A DNA stretch of 64,000 bases. It comes from Spirometra erinaceieuropaei. Its lineage: Eukaryota > Platyhelminthes > Cestoda > Diphyllobothriidea > Diphyllobothriidae. How positions within the stretch are numbered: position 1 is the first letter of the stretch; each line of letters starts with the position of its first letter. Position numbers and translations under genes: made by a program. The notes below the pieces were generated by a model. It did not search any database. It was given only the letters and a program-made list of their open reading frames with translations, and was not told the DNA's origin. The stretch spans positions 497,956 to 561,955 of the forward strand of contig CACRXP010000047.1 of NCBI GenBank assembly GCA_902702965.1, read 5' to 3'. Positions 11,747 to 23,479 of this stretch are shown here, piece after piece.

Positions 11747-11950
11747 GGCAGCAATGGCTTCTGCTCTGGGGTTGGACGGGGTATCATTTTTTAAAATGGC
11801 CTCTTTTCTTCTCTGATTAGCTAATTCTTCCGCCTGAACTTTAGCCACGAGATTGTTATGTTCTCTTCGAAAGGTCTCAAATTTCCTGATCTCCTCATCC
11901 CGGGCCTTGTTCTGAGTAAGCCGAAACTCCCAAGCTTTTCTCGTCTTAGC
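11747..11950 (-). CDS. Internal exon of an unidentified host gene (68 codons)
   Basis: On the minus strand a pyrimidine-rich tract ending in CATCACAAAG precedes 204 bp of open sequence, followed by a GTAAGC donor (11741-11746). The exon starts and ends in phase 0. It encodes a charged helical segment beginning AKTRKAWEFRLTQNKARDEE and including IRKFETFRREHNNLVAKVQA, ELANQRRKEAIL and ending PRAEAIAA, likely coiled coil. Intact frame, both splice signals and a non-transposon composition make this the best host-gene candidate here. The protein is not identified; charged helical exons of this kind occur in mitochondrial ribosomal, splicing and cytoskeletal proteins. Flanking exons would lie kilobases away. 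Confidence 0.65.
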
Positions 11951-14900
11951 CTTTGTGATGAAAGGCAAAGATGGGAAAATCCAAAATAAAAAAAAACTAA
12001 GTGACGAAAGTCCCTTATGTAAAACAAAACAGGCACCGAAATCTCTCAGCATTTTGAATTCAAAAAAATTGCAGTTTTAGGAGAAAACTTAGGAAGGTTT
12101 TATATTTAAGTCAAATTTTAATAGAAATCCAGAGGAAGCTGATTTATACGAGGCGTGCAGAATAACATCCTTTGATTCGGTGCGAGCATTTTTTAATTAC
12201 CATTATCGCCATCCGTATTGTATTTCCACCTCACTTTAGGTAGCTCACATTTTTAATCAAATTATTGAAGACATTTCGGTCATTTGGAATAGGACATTGG
12301 CATTTAAGACTTTGAATAAGCAAGGAATAATTAATCGCCTAAAATCCTCATGCATTGTTGACATCACCAATTTAATAAGACATGCAGTATGAAGTCAAGC
12401 GAGATCATGTGAAGCAGATCTTCGCCTCCAACCTGGGTCTTTTCCAAATTCATTTTTCCTAATCCCGTTTTCCAATACTATTTAAATAATTAGCTTTTGC
12501 TGCTGTTTGATAAGCCTGATAGTAGGATCTATTCAGTAACTAACGGTCATAGTGCCTACTGAATTAAAGAGTCGTTTGACCGGTAAAGTTAACTCTTTGC
12601 TTTAATACTTAACTTGAAATGGAGCCTACTTGTTCCGTTCTGCAGGCTATACGGCACAATAAAAAATAGGACGAGTAAATAATGAACTTGTCACTTTTAA
12701 AGACTCTACCTCTACCCCGCCCAACTGGCATCATAATGTTGTACGACGATGAAGTCTGGCAGAGGACGGTAAAGAACTATGTGCCCTAGACTTCTATGAG
12801 TACCAGTGTGATCAGCGGAAGGCCAGAAAAGTTTGCATAGTAATTTCATTTTGAATAAAGCTATCATGATACTGTTTTGAATGTTATCGGGCAGGAAGAT
12901 AATTTCAGAGGTAACAAGTAGCTTAAAAAATATGATTAAGTGGAATATTTTCTCAAATCAGATACTTCAGAGACAATAAATTTCCGACCGTTCCACAGTA
13001 ACTCCACACTGCGCAGTTTTCTATCCTGTTCAATAGGCCCTTTGGTTCATCCTTTAGTATTAAGTCACTCCAATTAAGAGTGCCTTGATGAAAATAACGT
13101 GGACGTACACAGGTATATATGACATCCATAATCAACGACGTTCCCAAAAAAACATTTTATTCTCGACAGAGCGGTGTAGATCGACCATAACATGTTGAGT
13201 AGGTTGTATCAGACAGGACATGGTAGAACACGAGACAATGGCACCGGCTGCACACGAAAAGTGAATGGTACCACAATTACTAAGGGGTAGGAATCAAATT
13301 GATCCTCATGAAAGTGCAGAGGTCAATAAAAAGATAAATTGATAAGCTCTTCTGCTGCTGTTCCCACGTATAAGACCACAAAGTCAATAACTAAGTTTTG
13401 AATTATTGCCTGCCTATCTACCAAGCATTTTAGAAGTAGAAAGATCCTTTGATCTCGAGTCAAATGACTCCAATATCTGTTATATAGAATTAAAGAGGCA
13501 CTTTAACAATGTAAACCAGTTCGTGAACCGACTCGACTAGAGACAGGCTAAGCCTGGATGTATGATTCAGTAGAAATCACGTATTATAATGATAAGTTTC
13601 AATTTCATCGTTATTTGAGTTAAGCTGAATGGAACAAAACAAGAATATTACGTGCTACTATCGGCCTGAAATACATCAACGGTCCAAAGTATGTATTTCG
13701 TGGGTGTATTTACGGAATTTGGAGATTTATTGCTTCGCCTTAGGGGTTCTGATTTTGTCTTGGGCATTACCTTGTCTCAAGATTCATTTGAAATACTATT
13801 GATTCTGCCAAAATATCAATGAACTATTGTATCTGAAAAAGTATGCCACTTTTTGGGATAAGGGCGTTTGTTGAAAAATGTTTCCAAGGGATTAACTGTA
13901 GTCATTTAATCAAAAAAGTTACTTGCAGAATGGATAGCACAATAAATGTAGATATTTGACCTTTGCTCAGTGCAAAAATGCAGTTAGGCTTCTGGTTTTG
14001 TTCACTCATTTTATTGTTTGTTAGCCTTGTTTATTTTGTTGTGTGGCTTTGCATAGCCAATCGACCGCCGCCTGTTCGATGCATGAGTCCTGGTGTAAAA
14101 CGGCCCCATTTATGTCGTGTAATTCACTTAAATCTTTTGATGTTTCTCCGACTTAATCTTCTGCCTACTTTCGACAGAGGAGACAGTCACACTTAGCGTC
14201 GTTTTAGTCCCATGTGGATTCAGATAAGGTGCACACCTTGAGTGCATGGAATTGCCCTCAATTTTAAAAACAAGATGTGAAACTCTTCGGTGAGCAGCGT
14301 TGCTCATTGCCAAAGCAAGTACTGCAAATTTTAACGTCCCTCTAACAAAAGTTTTGGAGTGAACGCAGTGAGAATGATTGAGTTTTGTGGGAATGGGGCT
14401 TGGCTAGACTCGGGAGCAAAGCCAAAGAAACTACTTCAAAATTGCTTTGAAACTGCATAAATGCTCTGTCATGGCCGTTGGAGAAGGTTGTGGAGTGTTG
14501 ACGAATGGAAATAGGAGCACACAGTTAATTTTAACTTCTAAGTTTATCTCCTAGCTCGGACGGTTGGCAGTTCCGATCACTCCTAATTCCTTAACGGACC
14601 TGCTATTGCAGGTCCCGACGCACTACCCAACGCATTTGTACAATTATACCCCACTCTGATTCCTTTACCTTAGGAGTCATTTTAACGTCCCGATATTCCC
14701 ATTTTGTATATTTAACCGTGTTTCATAATAGTAGTTTGCCTGCATGACGAAAACCAAACCTAGGTCTGAGAAGGGAGATGCTAACACCACTGTAAATCCT
14801 GGACGTTCCGAAAAAAAACTGCCAGAATTTCCGAGTGCGATACAATACACTGTATCGACGATTTTATATCGAAGATACTGACCAGGTCATTCAGAGGAGA

Positions 14901-16155
14901 GACAAACGTGCGTCAAAGCTATGCATGAGATTCAAATATCTGGCAGGGCACAATAAGATATTCGGGAAATTGGAAAAGTCAGGTCTATTTTGAGAAGAGC
15001 AGAATTCTAACAAAATTCTAGTGAGTTATGGTGACATCTCAAGATGTCTAAATACCCGATATAGCAAAATTTCGTATGTCAGTTTTTCATATGTAATTCG
15101 TGCACATTCAGGCGGCCTTTTAATGTGCCACTATATCCAATCAGGATAAATTTGAGGCGGATTATAACGACAAACCAGTTAACATAGGAGCTGCAACTGA
15201 TCAGCTGATCGATATACCATGCAGCCAACTGGAATCATTAAATGTAAAAACCTTAATAAGTCCGCTGATACTTCACTTAGCATACAAAAGCAAAATAAAA
15301 ATGATGCAAACTCGTAATTGGGAGCAATGTGACTTAAAGAGACGAGTATTTTCCAAATGTGCGGGTGTACATCGTCTGAAACGGACTTGGCCCGCATTTT
15401 GAGTGCAACCGTCAGAAATTACAATTACTATAAACACATAAGAGCTTTAAAGATAAGAAAAAATTTCCTGTCCGTCTGCCCTTTTTTTAATAATTCCAAA
15501 CATTTTACTACATGATAAGTAGCAATATTAACTTTCCCACACTTCGTTGGCGTGGAGACAAAAGGTCAAACTACAATTTTCAATCTTTGCTGTTTCCATA
15601 TCCCTCAAGGGCGAGGGGATGCGATATTCAGATGCTTGAAAAATCCCAAGGATTTCCAACTGAGCATAAGTAGTTCCGCTAAGAATTGGCCAAAGATACC
15701 GCTAGGCTGGATAGAATAGGGAGTCTTCTGGTCCAAGAATCCGTCTTTTTATTTACACACACGCCAAAATACTTTGAATTCGCTTGGATCCTTCTAGTGC
15801 GCAGTCGGCCTAGTGAACTTTGTCATTGTCAGGCTACCTCGTAGTATGCCTTATTCTGCCCTTTTTCAAGGTTAGAAGGTATGTCATGCTATTGAGAGTG
15901 TGGTTCCACTTCCATTGTACCACATATCAGTAGCCTCCCCTTTCGCTGATGGCCTACAATGTTTTTAAATTGAAGACGAAATTTCTATCTAAACAGGTTT
16001 CTTGCGCACAGCTCGTCACTGATCTTCTTAGCGGTTTTTTGCGAAGAAAGGATCGCTCTCAGATTAACAATTTTACGACCAACACTATTTAAACGCTTGG
16101 TATTCATTTAAGCGAAGCTAAGGTGACATCTCAGAAGGATATCTTGCAAAATAAC
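11951..16155. other. Probable intron/intergenic DNA
   Basis: No transposon of the families above is readable. One weak exon candidate is listed at 12966-13083. A 77-codon plus frame at 13963-14196 begins with a hydrophobic stretch but has no other support. Confidence 0.45.
12966..13083 (-). CDS. Possible exon, unidentified
   Basis: The minus strand has a candidate acceptor (TTATTTTCATCAAG) at 13084, then an open segment GTLNWSDLILKDEPKGLL followed by NRIENCAVWSYCG, and a candidate donor (AAGTATCT) at 12964-12965. The length (118 bp) would leave a split codon, which does not join directly to the phase-0 exon at 11950, so a further exon would be needed. Support is only from codon-like content and splice-like signals. 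Confidence 0.22.
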
Positions 16156-16401
16156 GTTACCGACAAAGACAAGGGTGAGTGGAATGCCCATCCTGGCTCA
16201 TTAACCATTGTCATCCAGATATACCCAAGCCCGAAGGTTGGAACACCTGGGATCTATCCTGCGTCCTGGTAGTTACAAGTCCAACATCTCTAACCACTGA
16301 ACCACGGGCTCGTTGGTTTCTCGGTTTCGATCAGGAATATGCATTGATAGATAAGTGCTCATCGATCGTTTCTACGGAACTCAGTTTTGCCGTTGTTCCT
16401 T

Positions 16402-16440
<39 letters not shown>

Positions 16441-16510
16441 CTCTCTCTCTCTCGTTCTCTCTCTCTCTCTCTTGAGCCCAATCAGCAGCTGCACAACGGC
16501 GCCTGAAATG
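16156..16510 (-). mobile_element. tRNA-derived SINE, near full length with CT expansion
   Basis: Plus-strand order is tail (gttaccgacaaagacaaggg), tRNA-like head (agtccaacatctctaaccac, cacgggctcg) and 5' extension (ctcggtttcgatcagg, ggcgcctgaaatg). Read on minus, the anticodon arm is GTTGGACTTGTAAC. A CT microsatellite has expanded inside the 5' extension, at the place where other copies carry tctcttgagcc. Confidence 0.8.
16405..16472. repeat. (CT)n microsatellite inside a SINE
   Basis: About 68 bases of CT repeats with two gtt interruptions. It produces spurious Ser-Leu and Arg-Glu repeat frames on the two strands. Confidence 0.95.
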
Positions 16511-16520
16511 TTCAGAGTGT

Positions 16521-16680
16521 TATTACCGACAAAGACAAGGGATACTGGGGTGGCCAGTTCTGGCTTATTAGCCGTCGTCACCTAGTCATTCCCAACACCG
16601 AGTTGTGGAATACCTGGGGCTCGATCCTGCCGTCTGATGGTTAGAAGTCCAACGCCTGTAACTATTTTGGCCACTTCAGT
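16521..16680 (-). mobile_element. tRNA-derived SINE, head plus tail
   Basis: The tail (ttaccgacaaagacaaggga) and tRNA-like head are present. On minus the head reads GGCGTTGGACTTCTAACC, the clearest tRNA-Arg(UCU)-type anticodon arm in the window. It follows the previous copy directly in the same orientation. Confidence 0.8.
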
Positions 16681-16699
16681 CTACCTTGTCTTTGTGGTT

Positions 16700-16832
16700 A
16701 GTGCTCTTCTGTCTATAACATGCGCCGATGCGCAACTGCGGGTTGGGCCTGAGAGAGAGCTTTAAGAGACAACGGTACGAGTGAGTTCCGTAAAAACGAT
16801 CGGTGAGCGCCGCTGCATCATACCAAGAATAC
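16700..16832 (+). mobile_element. SINE 5' extension, inverted relative to neighbours
   Basis: The stretch tataacatgcgccgatgcgc, gcgggttgggcctgagagag and gagttccgtaaaaacgatcg, ending ggtgagcgcc, is the 5' extension in plus orientation without a head. It forms an inverted arrangement with the 16156-16510 copy. Confidence 0.7.
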
Positions 16833-16984
16833 GTTGTTTATCCGGCGTTTCACACCCGGGCGTCTACGCAACACTCTAAACTGACTAGAGTTCAAATGAG
16901 GTAAAATAGTTTTTTGTGAGTTAAACCTGTCTATGTCCTTTGTATTCCATCATTCTAGCTCATGGTTTGTTTAGACCGGCCGAA

Positions 16985-17640
16985 ATACTTCTCCCAAACA
17001 GCAGTACTATATTGATAGAACGGAGTTAAGAACTGTGGAAAGACACAGAGATCTGGTTGTATGGACGACCGTAAATCTATCACCATCAGAACACTGGAGA
17101 AAGATGATCCAGAAGGCAACTGGTACTGTAAACTGGATAAGACCTGCATTTAAAATATTTCCTCCCGAACTCTTCTAAAGACTTTTTGGCATCTTCGTAA
17201 GACCTCATCTGAAGAATGGAATGCCAGCAGCTTCACTATGGATGAGGAAGTGTATCGACGTAGTCGAGCAGGTGCAACGCAGACCGACGAAGATGGTCGA
17301 CGGTCGAAAGCACTTTTCTTACCAGAAGAGGCTGAATGTGCTTGGCTTATTCCCTTTGTCTTATAGACAATTAAACTGCGATCTACTCTGGACATTCGAG
17401 ATTGTCCGAGGCCAAGGTTGCTCATTAAGAACAGAAGACTTATTCGAGTTTGCCCGTACCAATTACTACGTCATGCCTACAAAGTCAAGAATGAGCGCAC
17501 GCGGTTAGACCGTAGAAGGTTTTATTCAGCCAGCGGGTCGTCTGAGCCTGGAACTCGCTTCCAAGCGAGATGGTTACGGCTGACACAATCTGCATGTTTA
17601 AAAAAAAATTGCTCGCCTAATTTTCAACATAAATCGGCTT
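16985..17640 (+). pseudogene. LINE reverse transcriptase, C-terminal part
   Basis: The plus strand encodes, with at least two frameshifts and one stop, YIDRTELRTVERHRDLVVWT, PSEHWRKMIQKATGTVNWIR, FGIFVRPHLKNG, CIDVVEQVQRRPTKMVDG, YQKRLNVLGLFPLSYRQLNC and EDLFEFARTN, then FRAMESHIFT-separated RRFY and TADTICMFKK-like residues. This is the thumb and C-terminal region of a CR1-like LINE polymerase, a different subfamily from the 3.5-kb and 50-kb copies. The palm with its catalytic aspartates is missing (5' truncation). Confidence 0.8.
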
Positions 17641-18627
17641 TTACATCATGACTACTCACTGCCAGTTCTGTAAAGCACTGTCATATACAATCCGTCCGCA
17701 CGAACTTACAGTGACCTGATGCACTTCCTTATGATTACGATTGAACTGTGACGCGATCACATTGTAAATGTGGGCCATTTTATTTTGAGTGCGAATCTGT
17801 GAAAGCACTATACATAAGTAGGGTCTCTTACCCTCCATGTATAAACATACGTACATACATACACACATAAAATCTTTTTATGGTGGTGAAATATCTAAAG
17901 AACCGCAAAGGACACTGTGTAAAGAAGTATTTGTCCATGAACCGTTGACATAAAAGCTTGCAGGCTATGCAATTATAACGGATCAAGGGGAGTCCTAGCG
18001 AAGTAAAAAAGACGCTATTTTTAATGAGTTTCTTAATTAAATCGGAAAAGGCCTTTAAAAATTACTGCAATGGATTTAAAAAGTTTGATTTTCGAGTGAG
18101 TTCCATTGTCCAATTTGCCCGTAAATCACGTCAAGTTGTCTCCCCGGCTTGTGCAAAGCCAATAGAGAGGGAAAAGCCCTTTGTGGCCTTTTGATATGCG
18201 TTGCTGTCTACGGGTTTTCAGTTTCGAGGGCTCCCCTATGATGGCATTGCATGTCGACGCTTATCCCCACACAAGGATACAGCGAGCGAACTTAGAAAAT
18301 TGTAGCTATCACACGGCATGCTTTTTCTTTTCATGTAATGTTGTCGTAATTATAGTTATGCATATTATCAGTTCGGCAAAAGAGGTTTATGGGAGATCTG
18401 TGTTTCTTATTTGTATATCCGCCCACCGACCATCAAAAACTGATGAGTCATTCCCACAGCTCTTTTTAGATAGCCTCTCGGACTGCATCGGAACCACATT
18501 TTACTGTAACTACTGCCACCCCCTTTGTTGATTTAGGGGATAATTGGTTGTCCCAATTATGTTTAACCCATCGTCGTCTGCTACGAAAAGACTCCTCAAA
18601 GCAAACAGGAAGCAGGCAACTTAATGT
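17641..18627. other. No recognisable gene
   Basis: Contains a short TACA-rich run at 17845-17870 and a 116-codon plus frame at 18181-18531 that I do not recognise. Confidence 0.4.
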
Positions 18628-18729
18628 GTCGGTGGACATCCAGGCTTCTTTGCACTTGCCTTGAGATTGTGGCCGAAGGCGGTGATTACATGTTTCGGCG
18701 GGGGCAAAGACGCCTGGATGTCCACCGAC
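18628..18729. repeat. Long hairpin-forming inverted repeat
   Basis: An 18-bp perfect arm GTCGGTGGACATCCAGGC at 18628-18645 is matched by its reverse complement at 18712-18729. With one mismatch the arms extend inward by TCTTTGC / GCAAAGA. The loop is about 50 nt. No element boundary or target duplication was seen. Confidence 0.9.
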
Positions 18730-20537
18730 TGCTCAGCCACCAGCCGCACTAACAAGCCTGTCCCATATTTGTTTAATGGGTCTTCTGCACAGGAGATATT
18801 AACGGTTTGAAGCAACTAGGGCAGTCAGTTATCTCTGCAGTCAACCAGAGGGGCGACATTGGTCACATGAAAACGCAGATTGATTCAGCCCCACAATCGG
18901 TCTATGAGGGTCTTGTACATTGATCTGTGTGCCCGGCATTCCAGTGTCTGAGGGTGGACAGACGAAATCAGCACTCTAAACGTCGAAATTCCGTTGATGA
19001 AGGCCTCATTTTGACGCGCCACCTAAAAATCGCATTTTCTCTGCTATCAACTTTATTATTTATTTTAATGACGAAGACATTACGATGATTTAACACGGAC
19101 ATTCTTCTTTGCAGGAACCGTTAGTGTCCAGTGAGTGGTCCTCTTTTTGGTGTGAACACCTTTTAATTTTCCACGAGGAAGAACTGTATCCTTGTTAATA
19201 TTTTTCGCACATATTTATTTTCCTTGCACATGATTAATGAACTGTCGCTTCTTACAATTACCCGTCCACTTTTCTATGTCGTTTATTAGACTGCACAGCA
19301 CCCTGGGTGTCTGATTGTGCATTTATATACGCTGATTGTCGCTGATTTGTTTCCGGTGTCGTGGGAGATTTGGTGACACATTTAAAGGTGCTGCAATAGC
19401 CAATAGTTTAAAGTGGGTGCACTCGCGGCTACAAAACCGAGGCCATAAAATGGGGAATGAGCGAGGAAAAGGGAGCTCATTCGTGCATTTTTCCTCGGAT
19501 GGTGTGGCCAGCGGGGCTATCGTGTCGAATGCCATCCCGTAGCCACGCTAAAGGCCCACGCCCGGCCTCATCACAACTTCCTCTGGCCGCATTGGCAAGG
19601 CGTGACCAGTCAAAGCTGAAGATGGTAGGAGGGAAATGAGGAGATTCAGCTTGCTAAAACAACCAAAACATATAGGTGTACATGAAATGAGGTCAGTGAA
19701 TGCTAGCCAGTGGCCAGTCGTATGAAACCATCGACTTGAATTATATGCAGAATCTTTCAGGCAAAATAGCAAGCGTTTTAATCTGATCGGCAGTCGATGT
19801 GCAACTTCAGCGGGAAGTTGGAATGTAAGGAAATGAATAATACTTTCTTCCTGCGTTTAATTGGCTGCAAAACCATTTGCAGGCGAAAACGTCTCTTTTT
19901 GCCAATCATGGGGTCTATAGATGCATCTACTTGCGGACTGAGTGCTGAAGTGCTAAGAATAAATTGCTGGAAGCTCGAGGCATAACTATTTGCAAGCATA
20001 TTTCCCCCAGGAAACTCGGAGTTTTCAATTTGATATTCAACAAAATTAGTGCATCATTTGACGTAGTCCTTTTGTTTAATACCCACTCGACTTAAAAAAG
20101 ACATGGCAGTTCACAGAGACTCTCTGTAGGAAGGGAACACTGAAGAGGAAATTACTTATGTAAGAGGCGCAAGAGTGAAGTACTATCTTACTGCTTTTAT
20201 GCGTACCTCACATCAAATACCCACGCCTACGAGTAATTCCAACTAAATCCCTTAGATTACTGACCTTCTGGTAAGTTGCAGAAACGAATCTGCGGGAAAT
20301 AAGGTTGGTATCTACTTGTTCTGCAGACTGGGGTTGAGAGTTACCATGCCGACGATACCTCCGTTATATCATGCGGAAACTTAGATAACACTCTCAGAAA
20401 TTAGTTTAGCATGATATTCTCACAACTTAAATGGATGGAGACGAAGACAGTGGTATTATTTTTCATTTATATGGGAGTTTCAGACGATAGGGCATAGCTC
20501 AGCCTGCAGAGGTTCTTTAATGGCCGAGAGGCAATAA
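18730..20537. other. No recognisable gene
   Basis: Short frames on both strands, for example 19323-19542 and 19778-19999, show no known domain. Confidence 0.4.
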
Positions 20538-21079
20538 ACCCTGCCAGCACCAGCCCCGCCTAGCCCCGCCTGGCCCCCTCAATAATGGCGGGGCTAGAGG
20601 GGGCCATGAGGGGGCTAGGCGGGGCTGTGGAGGGGGCTGTGGCGGGGCATGCAACGCGATAGCCCCGCCTGGCCCCGCCAACGAAAAAAAATGCGCAGGT
20701 GAGGCCACATCCCTGCCCACTTTTGGCACCACTTTAAAATATCATCCCAATTGTCAAATATATGAATTAATAACACACACAGATTGTAAACCGGTGGAAA
20801 AATAAGAGTTTATGCAATGAAGAACTTAAACAAATCCTAAATATATTGTGCTCATCCGCAGCTACATTCAGTGGGCGTAAACGGATGCTTTATCCATGAT
20901 TTATAAGCCAAGTTTGATAAATTAGCCCCTTTTAATTCCAAAGAAGGTACATTAAGTGGTGCTTTTGAAACATATCTTTCGATGCAAATAAGCTTAAAAA
21001 TGCTTCAATGCAGAGGGGGCTCTGGCCCCACCCAGCCCCTTCCAGCCCCGCCTATGAAGGGGCCATGTGCTGGCAGGGT
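20538..21079. mobile_element. 542-bp non-autonomous DNA transposon with 13-bp TIRs
   Basis: The ends are perfect inverted repeats, ACCCTGCCAGCAC (20538-20550) and GTGCTGGCAGGGT (21067-21079). They are flanked by the direct repeat AATAA (20533-20537 and 21080-21084), a 5-bp target-site duplication. Subterminal DNA on both sides is very GC-rich (agccccgcctggccccctc type repeats), while the centre is AT-rich and non-coding. No transposase is encoded. The superfamily is uncertain: 5 bp is not the common TSD length of hAT (8), Harbinger (3) or Tc1/mariner (TA). Confidence 0.8.
20585..20648 (+). other. G-quadruplex-prone tract in the TIR element
   Basis: Within 64 bases the plus strand has six runs of four or five G separated by short spacers (ggcggggctagaggggg, gagggggctaggcgggg, ggagggggc, ggcggggc). 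This satisfies the usual four-run quadruplex rule. The C-rich complement is immediately upstream (20551-20579). Confidence 0.7.
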
Positions 21080-21084
21080 AATAA

Positions 21085-22439
21085 CCCCTAACCATTAGAG
21101 CGGCCGCCCGCTGTCACACGAACGTATTGCCTCCGGAAACCTATTACCCGAGGGATGCAAACTATAGAATGCCCAGAAGCTGCGAAGGTAAAGGTCCATG
21201 TTAGCGGTCTTAACTTGCTTGGATGTCACATAACTCTGAAGACCCGCGAAAAATTCAATGGCATACAAATACCAGCGTCGAGCTCTAAAAGACCTCAAAT
21301 CTTTAGTGAGTTCTCCTGCATGAGAAACCTACCTGAAACCAAAGAAGACTGCTTAAACTACTAAGTGCTGAGTAGAATAGATTAGGACAAAATATTATAG
21401 TTCCATGCGCTGCTAATTTGCTTACTGCCTGAAAAAATCTTAAACTAACCTTGCCTAACTTAGCTGTAATTTGTCTACATTGGATTTCCGTATTAGTTTG
21501 ATCGATGGTGTGCGAATTGCAAGTTTTTTTTATAAAAACTGAATAAACATGTATTCAAAACCGCAGATTAAGCGTTTGCTTTCCATCTTGAATGTAAGTA
21601 AGAAGTGTTTTATATGTGATTCGTCCAGAAGATCAGAACACATTTTAGTTTCTATCGCTAAAATAAATGGGATCAAATGATCTCGAGATACTCATCACAA
21701 TAGGGGAAGTCACACGCTTGCTTGACAAAATAAATATCTATAAAATAACCTTTTGATTTATCATAAGAGGCTGAATTGTTATTTTAGTTTTCGCCATGTG
21801 GCGCCTGTTTGTTGACTCGCTAGTCCAATAACTCTAATTTTATGCACTCTGTCTGACTTCAGCGATGTATGCCATTGCACCGTTTAATTTTCGCCGCCAT
21901 CCCGTCATCATCTTTGACAGAAGCGCTGTTGAGTTTGACTTGCTAATGTTAATTAGCCACTTGCCCATAAAAAGGAAAACAAAAATCATCCAGTGTGCGA
22001 ATTTTTCAGATAAATCTCTCTTTAAAAGCGTAAGTGGTCACTCTTAACCGCTTAAACTAGTTGTTTTATAACTACAATGATCTTATGCTGGAATTTGGAC
22101 CATTTGTATTATCTTTGGCAATTTTCCTGACAAGAGTTAATATTTCCAACAACCCTCCCATAAATGTAAACGTCTTAATGCACTCGTTTATATGCTTACT
22201 GGTGAAATCATTCACAGATCCAAGGGAATTTTACCTTTCCCCTAAGTGTTCAAAGTTCGGAAAAATTAAATTTCCTTCAATCAAGCAAAAAACCTGAACC
22301 GGTATAAGAATATTATGGGCAAATGTGTTCGGTCTTATCGCATCAGTGCCCTTGAATTCGAATTAGAATTTCTGCAGAAATATAAAAGAACACTCGAAAA
22401 CAAATGACCAAATGAGATTAATGTGCGTATAAGGCCTGT
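21085..22439. other. No recognisable gene
   Basis: AT-rich DNA. Frames at 21155-21364 (plus) and 22061-22297 (plus) are not recognised. Confidence 0.45.
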
Positions 22440-22497
22440 TTTCGTTCTCGATCTGCTATGGCCCGAACGTAAGGCGGGACAGAAAGAGAGACGGTTC

Positions 22498-22832
22498 GGA
22501 GAACAAGCACTTTATTGACAGCCTGCGAACAAGAGGGGTTATAACTCGTCAAAAGACACCTTATTTATTTATGCGCGTTCTGGGACATTCCGGCCAATGA
22601 TGTGCCAGCCTTTAAGAAAGTTCTAGAACGTCCCTGACACTGTCTGAACTCCTCGCGGACATCGTTATAACCCGACGGATAGACGGAAGAGGAGGAATCG
22701 CATTCTGGGAAAAATAACCGCTTCGTTCTCAGCCTGCGAACACGGGCTACAATAAGTCGGAAAGGCGTCTTGTTTATGTTGGCCACTGTGCGTTCTGGAA
22801 AATGCCGGCGAATGGTGCGCCAGACGTTAAGC
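22498..22832 (-). repeat. Internal direct repeat (period ~217 bp) in probable 3' LTR
   Basis: Blocks at about 22520-22625 and 22735-22840 share cagcctgcgaacaagaggg / cagcctgcgaacacggg, gcgttctgggacattccggc / gcgttctggaaaatgccggc and tgtgccagcctttaag / ggtgcgccagacgttaag. The pair lies 3' of the integrase on the minus strand, where an LTR is expected. LTR ends were not resolved. Confidence 0.55.
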
Positions 22833-23479
22833 ATGTGCGGTGGCGGATTGGCCACCGTGTGTGTGAGAATCCTCCCGCGGAAGAGTCCCGAATGTTCGAC
22901 CAGCCACTGCTTGGGCCGCACACGTGAGCAAAGTCACCACACGTGCTCTGCACTGCAGTACACGCCGGTCGGCCGTCTAACTTCCCGTGTTTATCACGTT
23001 GCTGGTTTGTCCTCTGTTTTGCGCGTGGCCGAGTCTTCCTTTGGCCTTAGGCCGTGACTCCATGCCACTTGAGCTCTCAATAACATCATTCGCTTTTGAA
23101 AGTTGGACCTCGCACCTCTTCTTCGGGTCCCAAACCAGCTTCTTTGGCCATTGCGTTCTTCTGTTGCTTCTACGGATAAAAGATAGTATTGGCTAACTGT
23201 CTACTTTGGCTATCGGAACCCCAAAGGTATCACACAGCATGTCGAGTGCAAATTGACCGTCTATAGTGAACCTAGTCCTAAGTTGGTTAGCGTGCCTCTG
23301 GGTTTTCCCACCTGTCCTCTCTTCTTCAAACACAACGTCTTTGGATTTTCTTATTATACCGTCTGTCTAGGGATTCTCTCCGGCGTCGTATTTGCGAACA
23401 CACACCTCTTCTCCCTTACGAAAATAGTTTTTGTCGTTTGGGGAAGTTGAACTTCTGATTGTAAGTACTCTAGTCATAT

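Noticed and set aside
16179..16585. Ser-Leu and Arg-Glu repeat proteins
   Set aside because: These are translations of the CT microsatellite.
20517..20732. Pro-rich minus-strand protein
   Set aside because: It is a translation of the GC-rich subterminal repeats of the TIR element.
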